Positions 36,525 through 48,440 of a stretch of DNA of 64,000 nucleotides are shown here, piece after piece; the stretch's first letter is position 1, and each line of letters starts with the position of its first letter. A program made the translations under genes and the position numbers. Source of the DNA: Acanthornis magna (lineage: Eukaryota > Chordata > Aves > Passeriformes > Acanthizidae); contig JAWUZG010000135.1 in the NCBI GenBank assembly GCA_036785705.1, positions 1,798,001 to 1,862,000 of the forward strand, read 5' to 3'. The notes under the pieces were generated by a model that worked only from the letters and a program-made list of their open reading frames with translations, ran no database searches and was not told the DNA's origin.

Positions 36525-36542
36525 TCCCGGGTTTCGGCACCA
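36525..36542 (-). other. Primer-binding site for tRNA-Phe, unit B
   Basis: Same 18-nt perfect match to the tRNA-Phe 3' end, two bases inside the 5' LTR. Confidence 0.92.
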
Positions 36543-36544
36543 CT

Positions 36545-36809
36545 TGTTGCCTTTCTTAGGCGTGGCGGCCTGGTTCGGAAACGGCACGGCGGCACCCCCC
36601 GGCCGCTTGGGCCATCAGCTCACAGACACCACTGTGGTGGATGGCAAATGGCGTTTATTGGTGATTAGCACCGCATAATATAACTTTGGTTTACAACGTC
36701 ACATCCGTCTGCTTACATCATAAACTAAACACTATTGGCTATCTGGGGAGGGGTCCTATCTTTCCATACAGCACGATATCTTCCGACCGCCAGACCCTAC
36801 CTACCCACA
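36545..36809 (-). repeat. 5' LTR (LTR3), diverged at four sites
   Basis: 265 bp, TG...CA. On the plus strand it differs from LTR1 and LTR2 at 36608 (T for C), 36704 (T for C), 36706 (C for G) and 36766 (A for G). Two of these, at 36608 and 36766, are CpG sites in the other LTRs and look like CpG decay. Four differences in 265 bp is 1.5 percent. Confidence 0.94.
36652..36738 (-). promoter_or_regulatory. LTR3 core promoter
   Basis: CCAAT box 36734-36738, TATA-like TATATTA 36676-36682, AATAAA 36654-36659 and proposed R start near 36652. None of the four LTR3 changes hits these motifs. This is the natural promoter of the array. Confidence 0.65.
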
Positions 36810-36815
36810 CATTCA
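36810..36815. repeat. Right target-site duplication, CATTCA
   Basis: Exact copy of the six bases before LTR1, directly after the terminal CA of LTR3. Confidence 0.93.
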
Positions 36816-37008
36816 TAGGCCATAACAGAGTCCAACAAAGGTTTTTTAATTAGTAACACTAAAGATGGGTTAGAAAATTGCGCCTGGACCAGTATTATTC
36901 ACATATGGGGTGAAGTTCGTAAGGATTTAATTTCAGCAGTAATAGTTTCCTCTTATAAATAACAGTCTGAAGCTGCTACACCAAGGAGGTTGCTGTTATT
37001 GCCTTATT

Positions 37009-37028
37009 GGGGGGGGTGGGGGGGTGGG
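37009..37028 (+). repeat. G-run with quadruplex potential
   Basis: Runs of 8 G, 7 G and 3 G are separated by single T. Long runs can be split into four or more G3 tracts, so an intramolecular G-quadruplex is possible on the plus strand. It is about 200 bp outside the ERV. Confidence 0.7.
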
Positions 37029-38284
37029 AAGTGAATGCTGGAGGGGTGAAATTACTTGTTTCAAGTCACTCAGCTGATCCAAACAGATTGAGCAGCAATT
37101 CCCAGTCTCCCTAAAGTATCAGAGCAGTGCATAGTGTGTGCAGTATATATAAACCAACAAACACCAGTTTGTGACTCTGTGGCACAGCATGGGGGGGCTC
37201 ACCCAGCATCTGGGAGCTGCCTCCTCAGTACCTGGATCTGGGATAGGGAGGAGGAAGACTGGGGGTGGACTCGTCCTTCTCCCACGAGTGGCCAAGGTCT
37301 TCCAGTTGCTACCAAAAACTATGTGCAGTCATGCAAAATTAATATATAATCCAAGTGTGTAGGTTGAGTGGTTGATATGAGCTACTGTGGTGGCCAAATT
37401 TTGTTGAGTGCCAATACTGTCAGCAAGTTGTCCCTCATCATTTTGTAGGTATTAGTAAGTTCATTTCGTGTTCTTTGATAGTGCTTATTATCTAAATTAT
37501 TTTAAATGGTTTGTGTCAGTTCAGTAAATACTGGTTATGATTTAAAAAGCATTTTCACAGGTGCTTTACTACATTTGTATTCAAGAGGCATATGCTCCTT
37601 TGCATACATCATATAGATAGGCAGTCACTTTCAGAAGCTGATGTTTCACCCATGTATGGATGGATTTCTATAAGATGAAGTAGAGACTTCTCTGTCAGAG
37701 AAAACCATTGTAACTCTCAAATTCTTTGGTCTTGTCATTTTATTCCAAAGCGTGCAAATGACTTCCAGGCATAAAATCTCCAGAAAGTATTCGTAACTTT
37801 GCATGAGGAGCCTGATCCAAAGGTTTCCTTCTTTCAAAGCTGCTGGAAAGTAGGCAGCATGTGTGTCACCTGCCAGAGCAGCCTCAGGCTCTAGCTCACC
37901 CTCCTCGTGGCAGAGCTGTACTCAGGCTGTATTCATGGCACCGTGCTGGCTTCTGCTTTAGTTACCAGATCCACTTTCACACCTTCCGACTTGTCTTCCA
38001 GGCTTCCGAGGGAGGCCCGACCATGTCAGGGTGGGTGTGTGAAGGGTGAAAGTGAAGCAGGGATGTCGAGAAGGCTTTCCAGGCGTTCCTGCCAGCCCCT
38101 TTCTCTGCCCACTGTCCCTGTGCTCGGTGTCGCTCCCGCGCTGCATTCTCCCTCCTGTCCAGTGGATGGCAATGATGTCCCGGTTTTGCTCGAAGGGAGC
38201 CGGTGCCCCATCCACGATGAGTGTGCCATGTTCCCGAGGACTGCATCCCAATTATTCCCATGATTCATTTTTACTACTACTACT

Positions 38285-38335
38285 TCTCTTTTTTTTCTTA
38301 TACTTTTTTTTCTTCTTCCTCCCCCCTTTCCTTTT
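38285..38335 (+). repeat. Polypyrimidine tract
   Basis: Almost uninterrupted C/T with long T runs and a C7 run. It is simple sequence, with no adjoining exon seen to make it a splice acceptor tract. Confidence 0.7.
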
Positions 38336-38499
38336 AAAATTATTTTCTCCCCATTCCCTGTAAGCTAACTGTGCTGTTGTGATGGTCTGTGGTGCCGACT
38401 CAGGATATTTTGGCTTAGATTTAGTTAAGCACTTGCACAGATGTCACTGATTCTGTGTGATCGTAGACCTCTTACGAAATGCCATGATAAAGGAGGACA

Positions 38500-38565
38500 G
38501 GCTTCATGATTAAATGGCCCCTTCCAGACCTTAAATATTATGAATCTCACTTCTGCGGTACAGTG
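38500..38565 (+). repeat. Possible CR1 3' tail fragment
   Basis: A GGCTTCATGATTAAATGGCC then CCCTTCCAGACCTTAAATAT order, ending with ATGAATCT, resembles a decayed CR1 3' end. It is short and diverged, so this is tentative. Confidence 0.35.
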
Positions 38566-38961
38566 GAAAGACGATTAGGACTTCCTACACTACGAAGGAA
38601 GAAAGGGAGGTGAAATTTTTAACTGAAACTTCCAAATATATTTCTCCTACTTCCACAACCTCAGGGTCAACTGCTCTAGGTAACAGGAACTTTAATTACT
38701 TTCAGTAACTTGCCAGGGACAAGCACTATTTATGTGCCATATCTACTACCGTCGTGATACCATAAACATGCTGCTATTGGGAATGGTTTCTACTGCCTAG
38801 TTTCTATGTAAATATCCAAAAATGCGTGCATTTTGGAGATGCTGGGGTTTTCTAGATACCACTTAATTATATGAAAACTGAACTAGACTACATTTGGTAA
38901 GAATTGGCTATAAACCAAAGGGTCTATTCTTTAGACAGACTCATCAGTAAAAAAATCCACG

Positions 38962-39024
38962 ATAAAATAATAATAATAATAACAACAATAATAACAAATC
39001 ATAATAAATATAATAAATAAATAG
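38962..39024. repeat. AAT-rich microsatellite
   Basis: Interrupted TAA/AAC repeats, degenerating into TAAATA units. Confidence 0.85.
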
Positions 39025-42000
39025 CATTGAATAGAGTGAGGGCAATTTTTGAAGAGGAAAGTATTGTTCCTTCACATTCTTGTCCATCTGTTTTTTTAGG
39101 CTTTTCTATACATTCAATCAGCATAATGCCTAAGTGAGTAATGTAATGAGAAATCAGTATTAGAGATTTTCTGGATTCTGGTATGTGATTTAAAAGCTAT
39201 GTGCTTATCCTTTGAAAGATATTTATGAAGACAATGTATGTATGCACTGCTGCACTGAGAAGTGTTTTTTAGTCCGTTGACTATTAGGATATTTTTCAAA
39301 GCTGTTGACGTTTTTTTGTAATGTAACTCTTTTAAAGCTACTCTGAAAGGAGGTCCAGTCACCACTAATTCCTGTGTAAATGAAGCATAATCACTCAGAG
39401 AAGAGACCCTTTATTTAGTGAGTTTAAAGCTCATTATACAATTTTGTAGGGGGAAAATTACCCTGCCTGTAAATTAACTGCATTTCCTAATGAAATAACT
39501 TGTCAATTTTTTCAGCCTCCTTTGATAGGAATAAGAATTACAGTGGCATTGGAAAGTAAAATCATGCTGTTCTTACTGGCAGTTTTTTTCCAGTTGTAGA
39601 AGAAATTATAACTGTGAACACATTTTGATTCAGATTAATCTCAACAAGCAACAAAAGCATCTTTTGTCATGGTGTTTTTTCATCTCTTTCCCACCTCCTT
39701 TATTAGAGCCTAAAGCCAGCTCCATCAGCCTTACTCCTGGTATATGATGACACAAATTCTCTAGAGGCATGTGGCTTTCTCAAGCAATAAAGCATCATTA
39801 TGCTCCTCATTTCTGATGATGCACTATTTCACCTGTGAGTTGTGTTTCAAGGGACAAACTAGCAGAACTCATCAGGTTAATTTTCCCAAAAAACAAGGCT
39901 TTCATCCTCCCATCAGGCTTGCAAAGGCAAGCCTATTTACCACAGGTGTCTGTGCTTCTCTAGTTCTATCCTGACACTTGTAGATGGCAGCAAATAGATG
40001 GCATTTTAAGTGCTTTGGCTGCAGCTACTGCAACAGGAGTGCTAAAAGACAAAATAATTGTTCTTGAGGTGGCTGTCCTCTTCCGAGCAGCAGCAGCCTC
40101 AGTGCACATTAACAAGCCAAGCCGGTGCCTGTGGCTCTGCTGAGCCAGGTGTCATGACTCCACTTCAGCAGCTAAAAGCAGAGATACATGGAGCTGCTGT
40201 AATGTTGGAAATCATTTTAAGAATTCCTGGAATAATTGCTTTTTCCTGAAATTGGTTATGTTTTGTTATATAGATATTAATTGTATGTACTTATAGGGAG
40301 TGGTTGGTTTTCTTTCATTTGGGAAAGGTATAAATTTAGGGGCATATGGATTAGTATCCTCAGAGTTTCTTTTTTCCTGCTTTGGCCAATTTTCAGCTGC
40401 ATACAATAAAGGTTTAAGATTAGTTTGGCTTTGAAAAATCACATTCAGACCAATCATAAAGAAGTATTCAGAAAGGTCATCTCAGTGTGTGGGTGCTTTC
40501 TTCATTTCTTCACACAATAACTCTGTTCTACAATAACAGCAAGCAGCAAGTTCTTTGCAGTAGTTTTCAGTATATTAAAATTAGTGAAAGATTAAGTGGG
40601 GGTTTGTTACATTTGATCAATGTGAAACTTCATATCAGCATGAACAATATTCCTTCAGCAGTTAGGGCCTGGTATTGAAATTCTGCTGCTGGACAGTGGT
40701 TTTGGGTCAGGCTGCTAAAGAAGGTCAATGGTTTCAGAGTCGCTTGTGGTCCAGCACGGAAGAGCAAAGCTGTTTCTCAGATCCTGGTTCCTCTGATTTC
40801 TGTGTAGATTCCTCTTTAACACATAGGGCTGTCCGTACTTGTCAAACAGGTCAGCATGGTGAAAAAACATATTTCTATTTTGCATGGAATCAGAATGTAG
40901 CTTCCTGAAGTTAGTGTAAAAGTCTGAATTGTCAATAGTTTCAGGTTTGCACACCACCACTGATTTTCAGTGCTCAACAGGAGGTGCTCATCGCTTCTTC
41001 AAGGTGATGTGTTTCTGCTTAGCATCTTCAGCACCTGAAGACAGACCCATGAGAGAGTCACAATACTAAAATCCATTCTCTTTGGAAATGTGAAAACAAA
41101 ATAGTGTGAATTTCCTATAGCAGACATTTCTGTGAAAAAAAAAAATTTTCTGATGAAATTAAAGTTTTTTGTTTGATTTCATCCTTGATGTATTTTATAT
41201 TTTAAAATTGAAAAGAGAAATAAGATGGGTTATTGCACAGAACCAATAGCTAGCATAAACAAAGCTATTGGATGAAGGAAATGAAAAATAAGCAAGTTGG
41301 AGGTGAAAAGTGCATTACTCCATTGCTACTCTGATAATTAGAGAGAAAAAATTAACAGTTGCCATAAAGTGCTTTAAACATGAGAGTTTCTTATTAGGTT
41401 CTTCAAGAATGTAATTAATTACTTGCAGCCACATATGTTCTTTGTGTCATGGTGTGGAGTACCAGCATTTCATTAAAACCCAGTTCAATAATAACAGGTC
41501 ACTCGAGACGTCTTTTGCTCTGGAGAAGGTTGGGAAACCGAATGCCTGCTGCTTCATCCCTCTTGTGCTGTGCCAGCACACTGAGTTGAGTAGGAGGAGA
41601 GGGCAAGCTGAGCATACCAGGGTCGCGTTCCAGAAAGCCCCTTGGTCTGGGTGACAGTGCTCATGGGAGACCTGGGAGCAGAGGGATGGCAGAGGGCTGG
41701 TAAACACATAGCAGGGCAGCCAGCACAGAGTTCTGATAAAGACACTGCGAGTCACAGTCAAATTCCTACCGAAAGGAAGTCCCATGGTTATGAAGAAATA
41801 ATTAATAATAATATAAAATAAATGCAAGTGCTATATTGTCCTAGTGACAGAGTTTTTGGACTTTAACAATATTTTTTTTTAAGCAACAAGTCGTGGGCTA
41901 AATACTCACAGCTCCTGTGCCGCCCTAGTGCCTTAGCTAGTTTGCACTGACAGTGAAGTTAAGAGAAGGATGGGTGGACATGTTGTTGGAGACCCTCTGC

Positions 42001-43248
42001 ATGTCACTTTTATTAATCTCTTAAGGAACGAGATACCAGAGGGCCAGATTTTGTCTGGTACAATTCACGTTACTTTTGAGGGATGGGCTGAAATGTGTGC
42101 AAGGGTAAGAAGGTGCCCTTGGTGCCCAGCGGGATTTGGGAATTGAGAAACATTTTGGTAACACCAGTTGTCTGGAGGCGCAGGTATCACCACTGGTATC
42201 CCGAGAGAGTCCTGACAGACTGTTGGGAGCCACTTCATCATTCCATCGTCACAGGGTGTAGGGTGCTCTCTCATGGAGTATGAAGCAAACAGAAAACATT
42301 TCCCATGCAGCTTGAAGCCCTGTCCTGCACCACCTTCCACTTGTGACCTTCCTTTTGAAATACATTTTACTGGCATTACAAGAAAACACATTAGGCTCCT
42401 GGAATTGTGCTTAGAGTAAATGAAGAGCAACATATGTTGTGCAATTGCACCCTATTGTTTTATATTTTACTTTGAGAAGAATTTTTGCAATTAGATTGTT
42501 GTTGAAGTCAACAAAGTAGAAACATAGGGAGCAGAGTGTTTTTGATAGGGAGGGACCCTGTCAGTAGCTGATTGAGGATTCCTTTTATCTTAAATATGAT
42601 TTAATGCTCTGTGGAAAGAATTAAGAATCCCATTTTACACTGAAGCATGCTGTTAATGTGCATATAAAAACCTCAGCAATTTTATTGACAGTTATGAATT
42701 TACAGCTGCTGGTGGTGAATTTTTTTGAAAGACTTCTTCCTTTTCCCCAATTCTTTGCAGACCATTGTCATAGTTTGCTATTAGCTAAGGCAGAACCTCA
42801 TTTAACAGAAATGCATAGGTCTTCAATTTCACTGTATACATGAGGAAAAAAGAAAATCAATGTGAAGCCTGGACTCAGTCTGCTGATGCCAGGGATGACT
42901 ATCTGTAGCATACAGAAAGAAACCCTGGCTCAGATTAGTTTTTCTTTACCCTTTGGATGTTAAAAATGACAGAAAGAGGCTACTGCTGGTGAGAGTTGTT
43001 ATGACTATTATCCTCTGGTCAAATTTGGTGTTAATCCTAGAGACTGTTAGTGCGTGTAGAAATATTTCAAGTACTCAGTATTAATTTAGTATTAATTTAT
43101 ATTTATTATTATCATTTATATTATATTCATTGATGGGAAGATGAGTATTAAGAAACAATTTGTGCATTTGCAGTTTCACATTTGCATTGAATATCCGTTG
43201 TTTGTGTGTGCGAATGATTGCCATGCACCCAGGACTATATGTGTATGT

Positions 43249-43281
43249 AAATATATATATAAAAATATATATACACACAGA
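43249..43281. repeat. TA/CA microsatellite
   Basis: ATATATATAT, then AAAAATATATATACACACA. Ordinary dinucleotide repeat. Confidence 0.8.
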
Positions 43282-46200
43282 GTATCTAATCATCAAGAAT
43301 ATCAAGGGTGAATATCATTTTAATTTTCAAACAAGAATTTGGAAAAAACCCAGCCAATGCCCAGCTTGCAGAGTTCAGGCTTCACAGGAGGGGTCCCTGT
43401 GTGGCTCATTGCAAACACAACTATACCTAGAAGTGAGCTGAAGCTGGTTAAGGGTCCTGTCTGGCCAAGGAAACCCAGTGAAAGAAATGGAGATAAAAAT
43501 GGAAGGTTTGTGTGATGCTATTAATTTTTGGTCTAGGTGGAGCTTCTGTTAAATTGACTGTGACTGTGAAGATTCCTTATAAATTATGTTCTTTAGACTT
43601 GCTAAAAACCTTCCAAAGAATAGATTTTCATGATTTTTTTAAAATTTGAAAGTTGTTGTTCCACTGGGTTTAAGACAGACGTGCTTTCCTCTTTTTTATT
43701 ACACTTCTCATGATGTCTTTTACAGAAATGTCTTTAAAATAATGTCTGAGATGTGCACGTTGGCCAAAATTGTATTTCTTAGTAAGAAATCAATGAGAAT
43801 TTTTAATAAAACATTAAGAAAAAATATAAAACTTTTGAGAAAATGAGAAGGTATGGTTGTAGCAATTCTGCTTTGGGAAATGGAAAGGCTTCTTTAACTA
43901 ATTTTTTTCTAGCCCTACTGAAGCTGCTATTTTGGCCTGTGGAAAATGACATTGACTGGTCTTGACATGATGGAGATATTCTTTATGACTCTAAACCAAG
44001 AAGAAGCTGGAGCTTCCCAATTATTTCTATCAACTTTTAGATTCTTAATTTTATTTCCTATTTTATTTCCTTATTTATTTCTTAATATTATTTCCAGCAG
44101 TTCTATTTGATGGTGCATTTGTGGGATCAATGTCTGCAAATCTCATCTACTATTTTCCCTGAATTATTTTATTTATAATTGTTACTTTTTAATTCTGAAA
44201 CATTACCAACATCTGCCAGCAGACTCTGCAAAGCAATTGAATTCAGTAATTAATTTCAAGGGAATGCTGAGCTATTCCTGGCCCAAACTCATTCTGTGGT
44301 TCTGGGTTTCCAGAGACATGGATTCAACATACCTGAGCAGTAAATTTGCCTTAATTTCCAGATATGCATAAACGTGCATAACTCAGCTTGGGTACCCAGC
44401 TCTGACTTGGAACTTGGGAGATGCTATTTCTGGACTCTGTCCTGACAGCTGATCCTGATTTGTTCATCTGATCTCTTTGACACACCTTGGGATGCCTGGA
44501 AAATATGAGTATATTGTTATTCCCATGTAAAATTATCGCCTCAAGATGCTGTAGTTTGACATAGTGCATTAGATTTTAACATTTGAGATACATTCTCCAC
44601 TTTAACTTACTCCATTGCTCATGTTTCTTTTGGAAAAGGAAAGATTTGATTTCTGAAGGCAATCAATTTTAAAACTTCTTTTCGAAAGGTTATTTTCTCT
44701 TTTTTTAAATTATTTTTTCTTAAAGGTCATTTTTCTAAGGACTGGCTTAGAGGTGCTAAGACATTTCCTCATTCTTTCAAAAGTATAGGATCTGTATGAA
44801 ATGAACTCCATGATTAGCCAGAGCATTACTTCGCATAAAGTATGCAGGATACGTATGATGGAGAAAAGTAACGGAAAGACCTGTGGTATATGCTGTGTCA
44901 GGTATTTTTCTGTACTTAGTAATCTATGGTCCTTTCTCAAAGATGACTATTGAAGTCTGCTTTATATGGGTGAGCTAGTTCTCCATTCTAAATTTAATCT
45001 ACTTCTAATTCTAAAATTCATTCTAAAGATGAGCTACCATTACATTAAACATTGTGGTTTCCATTTCAGTAGCAAATATTTTTCTAATTTTAATTAATTA
45101 ATCAGCCTTAGAATTGGAGGAGTTGTTTTTTCTTTTTTTTTTGTGAACTAATTAGATGTAATCTCACTTTCTCGATCTCCATTGCCTTTAATCAGCTTTC
45201 TCTGGCCAGATAGCACTCTTAATTCAGTTCTTTAACTTCCAAACTGTAATTGTGTTTATATATTGTAGGCATTTATAGTAATGCTTGCTCTTCCTTGTTT
45301 GCACGAGCCTCAGCATTTCCCCATAACCCCTCAAATGGATTTTGATTCCCACGGCAATCATAAGCTAATGGGGGAAACCACTGCAGTAATGTGAACAGCA
45401 GTTTTATGGTACTGTACATGAGAACAAAATGTATCGTGGAATAGGCTGCTGCTGTTGGGGACTTGATCTGTTGATCTGTTGGAAAGACTTGTTTCATGCA
45501 TGTGTTTTTATTCTCTATTTCTGAGCTGACAATTTGGGGTGACGTTTATGGGATTTCTGTCTCACTTCTCTACCTGTTTGATAGAAGGAACTCCATACCT
45601 GCAGGATGAGTTATACCTGCATCAGCTAGGAAATTATTCAAGCCTTGGTCTAACCTGCTCCCGCTGTACTCCTAACAAATTTTCCATATCAGCTTTAATG
45701 AACAAAAAAAAGTATGTTTTGGGAAACTAATGCCTGAATGTGTTTCTGTCCCCTGCCCAAGCCACAGGGACTCTCTGGGGTGCTGTGGAGATAAACTTCT
45801 CCGTTTTCCTCTGTTCTGCACTGACGACGTTTTGCCCCAGAATATTTAAGTTTCTCTTCCTCAAGGGTCTCCATTGGCACAAGCACCGAGGAGCCAGCAC
45901 TTGCATCTGAACACAAGTGTTGGGGGCCTAGAAAGTAGTGAGTGCTGTTCCGGGTATTTAAAGTGGTGTCAATCATGCTAACCCTCAGTAATATTTCAAG
46001 TATTTAGATAGACAAATGTTAAACAATTTTTGAATATTTTCCATTAATAATTTTAGATAGGCACTAGCAGTTTATTTTAAATTAACCTTTATGCTTATAG
46101 TATATAAAAATAATTATAGTATGTGTTGCATGTGAAATCAGATGGTTATTCTGATCTCAATTTATTTGGATTACATTGTGCTAGAAGTTCAAATTGGCAA

Positions 46201-47839
46201 AGAAGTATTGAAAGTGGTTAAAAGGCGTGTATTTGTATATGATGTACTTGTGATCTGCTGCAGAGAGATTCTCTTTGCTGCTGTAAGACACTTTTTCCTT
46301 TCACTAACTAAAGATCAGAGCAAACTATTTGCATCAAAGCTTCTTATTTAAAACAGTTTATTGATGGCAACACACTTGCTGAATTCGCAAGCAAGCACCT
46401 TTATGTAGCTGCAGCAGCATGAAGTGTGCCTGCCTGTTATTGGAAAGCATCCAAGGACATCCTCAGCCTTCCAGCTTTCCTCTGTGTGGGGGGAGGGTTG
46501 CTGCTGTTGCTGCTTTTCTTCATTTTCCATACTGCAGCGATTTCTAAATAAGTGCTGGTTGATTTCTCCATTTGTTATTTTTCATTTTGAAGTTAGGATG
46601 CTTAGTGACCCACTGAAGAGATACAGACTTTCTTTCCTGGACAACTTAACATAGGATCTCTTCCCTTTCCCTGGTGGTACTGGGCTTGGGTGGCTCTCTG
46701 GAAGAACCCTGATAGCCCACGGGGTATGTGATGGCCAAGGCAGCAAAAGGTAGCAAAGGCTGCATCTTCAAACAATACCTTGCACTTATTTGCAAACAAA
46801 ACCAGGTTGTTAATGAGAAACAGGCTGCCAAGGCAGCAGTGATTCCTGCCTCCAGAGAAGTGTATGAGGAGGATGCAGCCCCCCAAATGTGTGGGGAGGA
46901 AAGGGCAAGGCTGGGCCCCACTGGGGCTGGGGAGTGGCACCCTTGGGGCAGAGCTAGTGGCCAGCGGCTCAGCAGTGTGGGGTGAGCGCCCATTCCCCAG
47001 CCTCCTCCCAGCTCCGAGTCCTTGAGGATCTCAGGGAGTCATTATGCCTTGAGGTTACTGTGATGGGCTTTCTGCTGCTTTTCCCCAAGCATCTGCCTTT
47101 CATCTTTACAAGGCCATACAAAAATTGCCTGTAACTGGCACATATGCTCTCTTTTGGAGATGAAGGCTGCCATTTGTGTCTAGTTTGAATACTGACACAT
47201 CATTACCTGGTTAGAGATTTAAGGAAGGAACTACCTTTTAAGAAAGAAACTTTGTCACTGATTGAAACTTTTGAATTTCATTGAACAAAGTGGTTTTTAG
47301 TGACCTCTATTTCCTGAACGTTATGCCCCCTTTTTGTATGCAGCACTTTGGTGCAAATTCATCAGTTCATTCTAAGCAAGTACAGAGGTTATAATGAGAA
47401 TTATGACATTATTTTTGGAGGTGATGCTGCCTGGCTGATGCATTTTCAGCACTCTTTTCAATCTCCCTCAGCTGTGCTTAATGTCCAGTTTGTGATGCCA
47501 GTGAACGTAGAACAATGTAGCTCTTTTATAAAATCCAAATATTGTACAGGGATAGAAACAGTACTTAATTAAGCAAGAAATAAAAGAATTAACATTGTGA
47601 TATAGGTCTTGTAAATGATCTTCAGATTAGGCAGATGCACATGTGGTCATGTTTAAGAACAGCTTTTTGTAATAGTGTAAAGAAGCCCTGAGATATTGGG
47701 TTCTGTGAATACATGTATTGCATGGAAAAAATCTAGTAGAAATAAAGGAAAAAAAATCAACATTTACAGTACCTGATCAGTAAAATAGTAGATTGTGAAT
47801 GGAAGGATAGTTTGTAACTTTACTATTTTTGGGGAATGA

Positions 47840-48440
47840 TAAAAATGTCATCTTGAAGGCCCTTCAAGGGCTGATTGGTTCTAGTCCTCCAATACTCCAA
47901 GGTTCTACCACTTGGAAGAGGGCTATTGAAACCAAGGACTGGATCAGCCATTGCTTTGTCTGGATGAACCTTCTAAGGACAGAATCTCTCAGCCTGTTTG
48001 ATGACCTATTCCAGTGCTGCTAGGGAAATTTTTTTCCAGCTGTCCAACTTCAATCTCTAAAACAACTTTGTGTGGTTGTTTTCCTTTTTATGCTGTCTGA
48101 CACTACCAAGAGGAGTTTGCCGGTGGTGTCTAAAGAACTGCCCTTCCAATAGTTGTAAGCAGATATTAAACACCTCTGTGGCTTCTTCTTTACCAAACTT
48201 ACCAGGCCCAGCTCCTTCAGCATCTCTACGCAGGGTATGGACCTTTGTCGAACCTTTTCTGTTTTCTCTGCATCCCTCTTGAACTGAAGGTCTCCCCAGG
48301 CTGTCTGAGCACCAGCCTCCCCTATTCTGCTGCCACGCTCCTCCAGATGCAGTTCAGCGTGCAATTTATTTTGCTCACAGTGAGGGCTCACTTCTGCAGT
48401 GTGGTGTCCACTGAAATATCACAGGCATGTTCTTAGGGCT
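47840..48440 (-). repeat. Decayed CR1-like 3' region fragment
   Basis: The plus strand carries blocks in the order expected for a reversed CR1 3' region: a CAGCCTGTTTGATGACCTAT and 'ttccagtgctgctagggaaa' type start, 'gaactgcccttccaatagttg', 'ccaggcccagctccttcagc', then 'gaactgaaggtctccccagg'. Divergence is high and the edges are approximate. The open frames inside it are not meaningful. Confidence 0.55.

Larger units (their letters stand above)
28509..36809 (-). mobile_element. Tandem ERV array: LTR-int-LTR-int-LTR
   Basis: Three 265-bp LTRs (28509-28773, 32527-32791, 36545-36809) alternate with two 3753-bp internal regions, giving an exact 4018-bp period. LTRs start TG and end CA. The element reads on the minus strand, so 36545-36809 is the 5' LTR and 28509-28773 the 3' LTR. 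Only the outer edges carry the CATTCA duplication, so one integration produced the locus. Each unit has a primer-binding site, gag, env and polypurine tract but no protease, reverse transcriptase or integrase. The LTR poly(A)/R arrangement, 6-bp duplication and matrix-like Gag start suggest an alpharetrovirus relative, while the Env is of the gamma type. The units look identical, so the duplication is recent or an assembly error. Confidence 0.95.
36816..47839. other. Non-coding background right of the ERV
   Basis: AT-rich DNA with scattered simple repeats, a GC-richer patch near 37.9-38.3 kb and many short chance open frames (up to 126 codons near 41.4-41.8 kb). No exon, RNA gene or further retroviral sequence is recognised. 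Confidence 0.5.

Noticed and set aside
32527..36809. Second provirus inserted next to the first
   Set aside because: There is no target-site duplication around the inner LTR, the two units share one LTR exactly, and they look identical. Recombination or assembly duplication fits better.
41447..42433. 126- and 122-codon minus-strand open frames
   Set aside because: No recognisable family and no supporting exon structure.
48050..48391. 113-codon minus-strand open frame
   Set aside because: It lies inside a decayed CR1-like 3' region, which is non-coding in the parent element.
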